Source of the DNA: Hominenteromicrobium sp900549945
GTDB taxonomy: Bacteria; Bacillota; Clostridia; Oscillospirales; Acutalibacteraceae
Direction: 5' to 3'
NCBI GenBank assembly: GCA_902472305.1
Contig: CABRNK010000027.1
Span: forward strand, 1-31,611
DNA length: 31,611 nucleotides
The position numbers were made by a program, and so were the translations under genes. The notes under the pieces are model-generated. The model was not told the origin of the DNA, made no database searches, and saw only the letters and a list, made by a program, of their open reading frames with translations. Shown here piece after piece: positions 25,261 to 31,611 of this stretch. The first letter of the stretch is position 1. Each line of letters starts with the position of its first letter.

Positions 25261-26508
25261 TCAGAAGAACGCGTGGTGCCTGCGCAGCAGCGCCTGAATT
25301 TTTGAGACGTCCGTTTCCGGCAGCGCCGTGCGGTCCTGTACGGCGGCTGCCGCGGCAAGGCCGGCCGCCTGCCCCGTGCTGCAGCAGGTGGGCATGATGC
25401 GGAACGAGGCCTGCGCCTCGTGGCAGCCGGAGATGCACCGCCCGGCGGCGAGCAGATTCCGAATGTTTTTCGGGATCAGGCTGCGGTAGGGAATCGTGTA
25501 GTACGTGCCCTCCTTGAAATAGTAGTGGCTCGTTCCCGTGCCCTCCGGGTTGTGGATGTCGATGTCGTAGTTGCAGGCCGCAACGGAATCCTCGAAGTGC
25601 ACGCAGTCCTTGAGGTCGGAGACAGTCAGCGTGTAGAGGCCGTCGATCATGCGGCTTTCGCGCACGCCGATTTCCGGCGCGGAGGAGAGCAGCGTGCAGT
25701 TTTCAAAGCCCGCGCAGTTCTCTTTGAGGAAGGTGTAGAGCTCGAACATCTGGCGGCGCGCCTCGCGTTCGGCGAAGCTGAGATCGTACAGGTCGAACGG
25801 CGAGCGCTTGATGATGCGCGTCGAATTGAGGTGGAGCACGCCGTCCGCCACATATTTGAATTTGAGCACGTCCTCGCGCGGGTTTTTGATCTTGCCCGCC
25901 GCGCGGAACTGCTTGTACAGCGCATTGATCTTTTCGGAGTTCCTAAATGCGAGATCGACGTCGACGTTGGAGAGCCGGAAACACAGCGTCATCGGCTGGC
26001 AGAGCCCGTCCGCCTCGCGGCCGACCCGGTAGGCGCAGCCTGCAAGCGCGGTCAGGTCTGCGTCGCCGGTCGCGTCGATAAAATAATCGGCTGTAAAGGT
26101 CATTTCGCCGCCTTTTCCTGTAATGGTGACGGACTTTACAGCGTCGCACACGCGCTCTGCGCGCAGGAGATATGCGTGGAACAGGACGTCTACGCCGCTT
26201 TCCTCGGTCATCTCGTCAAACACGAGCTTCAGGATCTCCTCGCTGAAAGTGACGCGGTTTTGGTGCAGGCCGTCCTTTTTGTCGAGCCGGCCGAGGATCT
26301 CGGTGAAGATGCCGTCGGAAAGCGCTGTCGTTTTGCCGTCGATCTTCGTTGTGAACCCCATAAACGGGTTGATGTAGCAGTTTCCGGCGGCCCCGCCGAG
26401 AAAACCGCTCTTTTCGAGCAAAAGTACCTTTGCGCCCTCTCTTGCGGCGGATACCGCCGCCGCGACGCCGGCAAAGCCGCCGCCGACTACAATGATATCA
26501 TATTTCAT
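25261..26508 (-). CDS. FAD-dependent oxidoreductase (second of a tandem pair)
   Basis: A 415-residue flavoprotein of the FAD_oxidored type (PF12831-like). The dinucleotide-binding start is DIIVVGGGFAGVAAAVSAAR followed by LLLEKSGFLGGAAG. A second FAD motif is FIDATGDADLTALAGC, and the C-terminal cofactor loop is NLLAAGRCISGCHEAQASFR. A mid-region GVRESRMIDGLYTLT is shared with the neighbouring paralogue. There is no signal peptide, so it is cytoplasmic. The electron acceptor and substrate are unknown; relatives occur in carbohydrate and secondary-metabolite clusters. GGGAGGAA precedes the ATG, 77 bases after the paralogue's stop, so both are likely on one transcript. Confidence 0.85.
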   Translation of the reverse strand: MKYDIIVVGGGFAGVAAAVSAAREGAKVLLLEKSGFLGGAAGNCYINPFMGFTTKIDGKTTALSDGIFTEILGRLDKKDGLHQNRVTFSEEILKLVFDEMTEESGVDVLFHAYLLRAERVCDAVKSVTITGKGGEMTFTADYFIDATGDADLTALAGCAYRVGREADGLCQPMTLCFRLSNVDVDLAFRNSEKINALYKQFRAAGKIKNPREDVLKFKYVADGVLHLNSTRIIKRSPFDLYDLSFAEREARRQMFELYTFLKENCAGFENCTLLSSAPEIGVRESRMIDGLYTLTVSDLKDCVHFEDSVAACNYDIDIHNPEGTGTSHYYFKEGTYYTIPYRSLIPKNIRNLLAAGRCISGCHEAQASFRIMPTCCSTGQAAGLAAAAAVQDRTALPETDVSKIQALLRRHHAFF

Positions 26509-26585
26509 GGTTGATTCCTCCCGTTAAATTTCCGATCGGGCAGAGCCGCCGGCCGAAAAGCCGTGCGGCAGCGTGCCGGATGGCC

Positions 26586-27938
26586 TCAATGAAAATAAGC
26601 GCCGTTTTCGCGCAGCGCGGTGCGCAGTCTCTCCGTATCCACCGCATGCACATCGCAGCCGTCGGATGCGGCGGCGAAGGCGGCTGCCGTGCCGGCGGCT
26701 TCGCCCATCGCGAGGCAGACCGGCATCACGCGCACAGAGCCCTGTATGCGCTTGTCGCAGGAAATCGAGCGGCCCGCGACCAACACATTCCGGATGCCGG
26801 CGGGCAGCAGCGCGCGGTAGGGGATGCCGTGCGATTCGCCCGGACCGTAGCGGGCGCTGCGCTTATCTTCGTCGATCCGGCCGTCCGCGAGCAGGCGCAG
26901 CTCGTCGAGCGTGTAGTGGATGTCAAGATAATAGCTGTTGCGGCAGATCTCATCCTCAAAGTCGGCCTTTGTTATGTAGTCCTCAACGGTCAGCTTGTAA
27001 TCGCCGACGATCCGGCGCGATTCGCGCACGCCCATCACGGGCGCAGTGGAAACGAGGAAAGCATTGCCGAAAGCCTCGGGGAAGTAGAGCGCGAGCGCGT
27101 CGCGGTACTGCTTTGCGATGCGGCGGCCGCGCATCATCGCCTCCGAAACAGATTTCGGGTCGGTGGAATCGAGGCCGAAGAGGTGGCCGGCGTTGAAGCC
27201 GACCGTACCCGGGCCAATGATGTTGTTGCACAGGTGCGTGTCGAGAATATCCGGGAAGCGCGCGTCGCCGGGCAGCAGGTGTGTAAAGCTGTTCCTGTTG
27301 TTCGGGTGCATGCCGCCGCTGCGCATGCCGTATTTCGGGTGGTACAGATAGGCGTACAGGTCGACATTCGCGAGGCTGAAGCAGAGCGTGGAGGGCATCG
27401 GCTCGCCGTTTTCGCCGAACTCGTAGTCCGCGCCGGCCCAAACCGCAAGGTCGCCGTCGCCGGTGCAGTCCACATACGTTTTCGCGCTGTAGGCGGTGAA
27501 GCCCGATTTGTTGGAGACGACGATCGCGCGGACCGCGCCGTCCTCAGCGTCGACATCGCACAGGAATGTGCTGAACAGAACCGTAACGCCGTATTCGGTC
27601 ACAAGCTCGTCGTAGACGCGTTTGAGGCCCTCGGGGTCGATCGGCACCCAGTCCGCATCGCCGGGCGCCACGTGCGGAGAAAGCGCTTTGGAGCGCTCGA
27701 AAACGGTCTGCGCCATACCGCGGTAGATGATCTGCTCCTTGTCGGAAAACGGGCACCAAGCAGGCACAAGGCCGGAGGTGCCCATGCCGCCGAGCGAGCC
27801 GGTCGCCTCGATCAAAAGCGTTTTCGCGCCCTCGCGCGCCGCGGAGGCCGCCGCGGTGCAGCCGGCGGGGCCGCCGCCGACCACGATCACATCGTAGGCG
27901 GTGTTGAGCGGGATAGAGCGGGATTTAAGCGTGTACAT
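26586..27938 (-). CDS. FAD-dependent oxidoreductase (first of a tandem pair)
   Basis: A 450-residue flavoprotein with DVIVVGGGPAGCTAAASAAR and LLIEATGSLGGMG at the N-terminus, YVDCTGDGDLAVWAGA in the middle and RNVLVAGRSISCDKRIQGSV near the C-terminus, as in PF12831-type oxidoreductases. About 15 residues precede the Rossmann motif. GVRESRRIVGDYKLT and the ending LRENGAYF parallel the downstream gene, so the two are paralogues by tandem duplication or distant pairing. The extra central segment (HPKYGMRSGGMHPNNRNSFT) is absent from the partner and may shape a different active site. AGAGG precedes the ATG. The substrate is unknown. Confidence 0.85.
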   Translation of the reverse strand: MYTLKSRSIPLNTAYDVIVVGGGPAGCTAAASAAREGAKTLLIEATGSLGGMGTSGLVPAWCPFSDKEQIIYRGMAQTVFERSKALSPHVAPGDADWVPIDPEGLKRVYDELVTEYGVTVLFSTFLCDVDAEDGAVRAIVVSNKSGFTAYSAKTYVDCTGDGDLAVWAGADYEFGENGEPMPSTLCFSLANVDLYAYLYHPKYGMRSGGMHPNNRNSFTHLLPGDARFPDILDTHLCNNIIGPGTVGFNAGHLFGLDSTDPKSVSEAMMRGRRIAKQYRDALALYFPEAFGNAFLVSTAPVMGVRESRRIVGDYKLTVEDYITKADFEDEICRNSYYLDIHYTLDELRLLADGRIDEDKRSARYGPGESHGIPYRALLPAGIRNVLVAGRSISCDKRIQGSVRVMPVCLAMGEAAGTAAAFAAASDGCDVHAVDTERLRTALRENGAYFH

Positions 27939-28039
27939 ATTGAACCTCTTTTCACGGTCGGATTGAGCAGGCGCTCGCCGCCTGCGTCTGCCATAAAGAT
28001 AGCGAAGCTGGCGGAAAAAAACAAGAGCCCTGAAAAGAG

Positions 28040-28059
28040 TTCGTAATATTTTGTACGAA
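28040..28059. promoter_or_regulatory. inverted repeat, possible operator of the oxidoreductase genes
   Basis: TTCGTA (28040-28045) and TACGAA (28054-28059) are exact inverted arms around an 8-base AT-rich centre, in the 135-base gap between the kinase and oxidoreductase genes. The centre contains the candidate -10 box. Confidence 0.5.
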
Positions 28060-28077
28060 ATCGATAGATCGCATCAA
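28050..28077 (-). promoter_or_regulatory. candidate promoter of the oxidoreductase pair
   Basis: On the minus strand TTGATG (28077-28072) and TACAAA (28055-28050) are separated by 16 bases. The -35 overlaps the stop codon of the kinase gene. The leader would be about 105 bases. The match is moderate. Confidence 0.45.
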
Positions 28078-29927
28078 TTTTCTTCGGGCGGGTTCATCGT
28101 GCGCTCGGCGTGGATCTGCGGCGAGTCGTTGCGCGAATGGGGGATGCGGATCGTAACCGTTGTGCCGGTGAGGATCGCCGATTCGATCTGGAACGTAAAG
28201 CGGTCGTCGTAGTAGATGCACAGCCGCTCGAGAATGTTGCCGATCCCGTAGCCGCCGCGCTTTGTGTTCACGGCGGGCTTGTCCTTTTTCGCGAGCAGTT
28301 CGGCCAGCTTGCTCTTTTCCATGCCGACGCCGTTGTCGGCGATCTGGATCTGCACGTAGCTGCCGATCTGCCCGGCGGTCAGCCGGATGACGCCCGCGCG
28401 GTCGCTGAGCTCGTACAGCCCGTGGAACAGGCTGTTTTCGACGATCGGCTGCAAAATCAGCTTCATGATCGGGTAATCGGCGATATTCGGCGCGACCTCC
28501 GTGACGAGCCGGACCGCGCGGCCGCGGCACAGGTTCGTCAGCTCCACAAAAAGGCGCACATGCTCCACCTCATCGCTGAGCGGCAGAAAATCCCTGCCGT
28601 TATTCAGGCTGAGCCGGTAAAAGCGCGCGAGCTTTACGACGATGTCAACGGTCTCCTGATTGCCGCTCGCCATCGCCTTCCACGCGATCAGGTCGAGCGT
28701 GTTGTATAGAAAATGCAGGTTGATCTGCGCCTGCAGGACGCGCAGCTCCATGTCCTTGAGGTTTTTGCCGAGGTTGTAGCGCTCGTCAATCAAGAGGCTG
28801 ATCCGGCGCACCATGAAGTTGAAGCTGTTCTGCAGCTCGCCGATCTCGTCCTCGCTGTCTACGATGCAGCTCACGCCGAGGTCGCCGCTCTCCACGCGCC
28901 GCACCTGCTCGGCGAACGTTTTGATCCGGCGGGTGCTGTAGCGGGCGTAGAGGTAGGCGAGGAAAAAGGCGATGACGCTGATGACGACGGTGAGCAGAAT
29001 CATCTGATTGCGCAGGTCGGAGCTTGGGGAGAGCAAATTGTCGATCGAAGCGACGGTGAAAATCCGCCAGCCCTGAAACACGGGCGCCGAAAGGCCGAAC
29101 ACGGCGTTTCCGGCGATGTGAACGCCGGAGGATGCGCCGAATTCGTCCCGCAGCCGGCAGAGCTGCTCCGTTATATCGTCTTCGGAAAGCGGAAATGCCG
29201 AATTTGCGCCGCAGACGATGCTTAGATTTTCGTCCACAAGATAGGAGGCGCTCTGTGCGGTATAGTTGTTGCGCTGCAAAATGCCGAGCAGGTCGCTCTT
29301 GGGCACATCGACGCTGACGACGCCGAGAATGCGGTTAATGTCTCTGCGGCTTCGGATCAGCGTGACGACGGAAAGGACCTCCTGCGGCTCTGAAAGTGGC
29401 GGCTGAAAGGTGCTCGGCGGCAGGAGTGTCTGCGTCCCGTATTTCTCCACGAGCATGCGGTACCAGTCCTCGCCGGCGACGGTGCTCAGCGGGTAGGTGA
29501 TGTAGTTGCTGCGGCTGTGCGTGAAGGAATCGCTGATGAACAGGCGGATCTGATAGAGCCCCTGCAGTGTGCGGGTCGATTCGATCGCCTTATACAGGTC
29601 GTTCATGTCGTCGTATTCCTCGCTGAAGCTGATGCCGGCATCCTGCTTTTCCAGCACCTCGTGAACCTCCTCTGTCTGTGCGACCGAGGAGGAAACGGTC
29701 GAGATCTTATACAGCTCGTCCTCCATCTCGTTTTCCGCCTGCTGCAAATAGAGCTGCGCGATCTTGATCGACTGCGTTTTGATGATCTCGGTGCTGCTGT
29801 AGCCCGCGAATACCGTAAGCACAATGATCGGGATAAAGATCAGGAGGAAATATGAGGCGAAGATCTTCATGTGCAGCGAGCAGTTTTTGTATCGAAGGGT
29901 CAAATAAGAAAGCGGCGACATCATCAT
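28074..29927 (-). CDS. YesM/LytS-type sensor histidine kinase
   Basis: A 617-residue membrane kinase: first helix (KIFASYFLLIFIPIIVLTVF, about 21-40), an external sensor of about 260 residues (Cache-like, inferred), a second helix (MILLTVVISVIAFFLAYLYA), HAMP (AEQVRRVESGDLGV, EDEIGELQNSFN), the His_kinase region QAQINLHFLYNTLDLI with phospho-acceptor His405, and HATPase (LQPIVENSLFHGL, IQIADNGVGM, GGYGIGNILERL). The family consensus before the His is Pro (NPHFLYN); here it is Leu404. The start is one of three consecutive ATGs (29927, 29924, 29921), the first overlapping the regulator stop; an upstream in-frame extension is read within the regulator gene and is not real. The external ligand is unknown, often a sugar in this family. 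Confidence 0.92.
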   Translation of the reverse strand: MMMSPLSYLTLRYKNCSLHMKIFASYFLLIFIPIIVLTVFAGYSSTEIIKTQSIKIAQLYLQQAENEMEDELYKISTVSSSVAQTEEVHEVLEKQDAGISFSEEYDDMNDLYKAIESTRTLQGLYQIRLFISDSFTHSRSNYITYPLSTVAGEDWYRMLVEKYGTQTLLPPSTFQPPLSEPQEVLSVVTLIRSRRDINRILGVVSVDVPKSDLLGILQRNNYTAQSASYLVDENLSIVCGANSAFPLSEDDITEQLCRLRDEFGASSGVHIAGNAVFGLSAPVFQGWRIFTVASIDNLLSPSSDLRNQMILLTVVISVIAFFLAYLYARYSTRRIKTFAEQVRRVESGDLGVSCIVDSEDEIGELQNSFNFMVRRISLLIDERYNLGKNLKDMELRVLQAQINLHFLYNTLDLIAWKAMASGNQETVDIVVKLARFYRLSLNNGRDFLPLSDEVEHVRLFVELTNLCRGRAVRLVTEVAPNIADYPIMKLILQPIVENSLFHGLYELSDRAGVIRLTAGQIGSYVQIQIADNGVGMEKSKLAELLAKKDKPAVNTKRGGYGIGNILERLCIYYDDRFTFQIESAILTGTTVTIRIPHSRNDSPQIHAERTMNPPEEN

Positions 29928-31483
29928 TCCTCTTCCGGTGCATGCGGAGAAAGGCTGCCGTGCTTGTTTCGGTAGGCGCGCGGGCTTTCCCCGAAGTATT
30001 TTGTGAACAGGCGCGTGAAATAGTTCTGGTTCGCGTAGCCGAGCGCGTCGGCGATCTCGCCGAATTTCATGCCCGTCTCGCAGACGAGCCGGCGCGCCTT
30101 TTTCATTTTGGTATCCAGAATAAACTGGTTCAGCGTGCGGCCTGTGTTCTTCTTGTAGAGGTAGCACAGGTAGTTCGGCGTGACAAAAACGTGCTGGGCG
30201 ATCTCGCGGATCGAGAGTTCCTTGCCGTAGTTCTGCGTGATGTACTGCTCGACCTCGAGGACGATGCGGCTCTTGTTGTCGAGATTCGAGATGTTGTCGA
30301 TGTGGCGCCGGAGCTGAGCAAGCAGGTAGCGGCGCACCGTGTCGATGTCCGGCGCAAAATGGATGAATTCAGAGATGTACGGGCTGCTGTCCTGATTGTT
30401 CCACTTGCTCATCTGCTGGCTGAGCCAGAAAGCGATGGAGGCGAGCGCCTCCTTGATCTGCGGGATGTCCTGCTCCCGGCAGGCGGCGATGTCATCGATG
30501 TAACTGTTGAGAAAGCCGGTCGCGCGGGTAAAATCGTTCGCGAGGACGGTGCCGTAAAACTCGCGCTGCAAATCGGGCGCGGGCACAAACGGCTTTTGGC
30601 TGAGATCGCGGAAGAAGATCACCCGGCCGTAGCCGAGCAGAAAGGCGGCGCGCACGGCGGCGCGGGCCTCGTCGTATGCCTCGCGCAGGTGCGAGATGCC
30701 GGCGCACAGATTGCTGATGCCCACAACAACGTCGGCCTGCACGCTGTCGAGCGTCGTGAGCAGCGGACGCAGCCGGAGCTCCGCTGTCTGGCGGATCAGG
30801 AAATCCGGGGAGACGTTTGCGTGCAGGATGTAGCCCTTGCCGACGCACGACATGACGAATCGGCCCTCAAAGATCTGCGCCGCGGCCTTGTGAAACGCGA
30901 GGTAATGGCGCGAGGCCAGAAGGCGGTCGTCGAGCTGGCTGTCGTAGCCGTGGTCGGCGATGTGCTCGTCCGCCGCGTTCATCTGCAAAATCAGCGATAC
31001 CATCGGCGCGTGCAGGTCGAGGGGCAGGTCGGGCGGCGCGCCGGTTTCGCTGTATTGCAGCAAAGAGAGCGCGAGATCGGCCTCGCGCTGCGGCAGGTGC
31101 ACTTTTTGGCTTTGGCACTTTTTCTTCGCTTTTTCCACGGCGCTGATCAGCTCGTGAAGCTGCAGGGGCTTGTAGAGGTAATCGACCGCATTGAGCTTGA
31201 TCGCGTTTTTCAGGTATTCCTTATCGGAATAACCGCTGAGAAACAGAACCTGCAGCGAGGGGTGCGAGGGCAGCACCTCGTTGATGAGCGCGATGCCGTC
31301 GAGCTTTGGCATGCGCACGTCGCATATGATGATGTCGGGGTCCGTGTCGTGAATCAGAACCATGGCCTCCAGCCCGTCGGACGCCTCGCCGACAATCTCT
31401 ATATCCATCATCTCCCAGTTCACGGATTCGGAGATGCCTCGGCGGGTCTGCTCCGAATCATCTACAACGATCATTTTATACAT
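29924..31483 (-). CDS. YesN-type response regulator with AraC DNA-binding domain
   Basis: A 519-residue regulator. The receiver domain spans about 1-120, with acidic pocket Asp8/Asp9, phospho-acceptor Asp55 (IIICDVRMPKLDG), Ser in LFLSGYSD and Lys in YLYKPL. A middle region of about 270 residues is typical of YesN proteins. Two AraC-type helix-turn-helix motifs lie in the last 100 residues (LSIREIAQHVFVTPNYLCYL and KFGEIADALGYANQNYFTRL). It is phosphorylated by the kinase encoded just downstream, with stop and start overlapping. Targets could be the oxidoreductase pair behind the kinase or genes beyond the window edge. ATG 31483 follows GGGGAG by ten bases; ATG 31474 is an alternative after AGGAG. 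Confidence 0.93.
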   Translation of the reverse strand: MYKMIVVDDSEQTRRGISESVNWEMMDIEIVGEASDGLEAMVLIHDTDPDIIICDVRMPKLDGIALINEVLPSHPSLQVLFLSGYSDKEYLKNAIKLNAVDYLYKPLQLHELISAVEKAKKKCQSQKVHLPQREADLALSLLQYSETGAPPDLPLDLHAPMVSLILQMNAADEHIADHGYDSQLDDRLLASRHYLAFHKAAAQIFEGRFVMSCVGKGYILHANVSPDFLIRQTAELRLRPLLTTLDSVQADVVVGISNLCAGISHLREAYDEARAAVRAAFLLGYGRVIFFRDLSQKPFVPAPDLQREFYGTVLANDFTRATGFLNSYIDDIAACREQDIPQIKEALASIAFWLSQQMSKWNNQDSSPYISEFIHFAPDIDTVRRYLLAQLRRHIDNISNLDNKSRIVLEVEQYITQNYGKELSIREIAQHVFVTPNYLCYLYKKNTGRTLNQFILDTKMKKARRLVCETGMKFGEIADALGYANQNYFTRLFTKYFGESPRAYRNKHGSLSPHAPEEE

Positions 31484-31543
31484 GCTCCTACCACTCCCCT
31501 TAAATCCAAAAAGCACGCGAATCGAGCTTTCTTTTATGGGACA

Positions 31544-31552
31544 AGTATAGCA
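31544..31552 (-). promoter_or_regulatory. extended -10 promoter element for the two-component operon
   Basis: On the minus strand TGCTATACT is an extended -10 (TG, one base, TATACT). No good -35 is seen 17 bases upstream. A second TATAAT on the same strand at about 31564-31569 is a competing candidate. Confidence 0.5.
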
Positions 31553-31590
31553 GATTTGATGCTATTATAAAAGTAGACACGGAAGGGTAG

Positions 31591-31611
31591 AAAAAAGCCT
31601 GTCCGTGGAGT
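31591..31611. terminator. probable half of a terminator cut by the window edge
   Basis: AAAAAAGCCTGTCCGTGGAG resembles the left arm of the bidirectional terminators seen elsewhere in the window (A-run then GC-rich arm). The right arm would lie outside. Read on the minus strand it ends in TTTTTT, as for a terminator of an upstream minus-strand gene. Confidence 0.35.

Noticed and set aside
26511..28046. 511-residue open frame on the plus strand opposite the FAD oxidoreductase genes
   Set aside because: It lies antisense to two clear flavoproteins and is low-complexity (Arg/Ala/Val/His-rich). The length is a product of high GC codon bias.
29928..30167. 80-residue N-terminal extension of the sensor kinase
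   Set aside because: It is read entirely within the response regulator's HTH region in another frame. The three ATGs at 29927-29919 lie after GGAAGAGGA.
29852..31570. 572-residue open frame on the plus strand opposite the two-component genes
   Set aside because: It is antisense to intact receiver, AraC and kinase domains, has no recognisable motif and no proper ribosome binding site.

Overview
The window looks like a stretch of chromosome from a GC-rich Firmicute of the class Clostridia, probably an Oscillospiraceae/Ruminococcaceae-type gut anaerobe. The reasons are the ctsR-mcsA-mcsB-clpC operon with a CtsR box, Shine-Dalgarno sites of the AAGGAGG type before nearly every gene, lipoproteins with Firmicute-style lipoboxes, a YesM/YesN-type two-component pair, Lpl/Ytc-type sugar ABC genes and a TSCPD-domain small protein. 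No rRNA, tRNA, CRISPR array, insertion sequence or phage gene was recognised. The family assignments come from reading motifs, not from a database search.

Layout. 1-352: non-coding leader holding a 74-bp nested palindrome at the very edge. 353-3871: substrate-binding lipoprotein and two permeases of a carbohydrate-type ABC importer, with an intercistronic hairpin and a terminator. 3897-4525: a decayed Phd/Doc toxin-antitoxin pair. 4582-8162: one operon of HD hydrolase, ABC-2 ATPase, ABC-2 permease, PHP phosphoesterase and TSCPD protein. 8201-8857 (minus): XRE regulator and a tiny cysteine-rich membrane protein. 9022-13731: the class III heat-shock operon ctsR-mcsA-mcsB-clpC behind a consensus promoter overlapped by a textbook CtsR operator. 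13745-14665 (minus): S1-repeat RNA-binding protein. 14757-16542: cyclophilin lipoprotein, thioredoxin and hotdog thioesterase.

16667-21949 (minus) is a four-gene MacAB-like export operon: adaptor, ATPase, second adaptor, FtsX-type permease. It has two different membrane-fusion adaptors. The second carries a roughly 240-residue insertion (Pro/Thr/Glu-rich linkers around two globular-looking blocks) in the middle of its alpha-hairpin. This is the best candidate in the window for something undescribed. 22146-23251: cysteine synthase. 23292-24338 (minus): secreted SH3-repeat protein with a papain-like Cys/His signature. 24478-25246: RNase H with an N-terminal hybrid-binding domain. 25261-31483 (minus): a YesN-type response regulator and YesM-type kinase followed by two tandem paralogous FAD-dependent oxidoreductases, with a promoter-like site and an inverted repeat in front of the oxidoreductases.

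Together these are mostly housekeeping and stress functions (protein quality control, RNA handling, sulfur assimilation) interleaved with accessory modules for sugar uptake, efflux and a sensor-controlled redox pathway. Convergent gene pairs are separated by strong, often bidirectional hairpin terminators.
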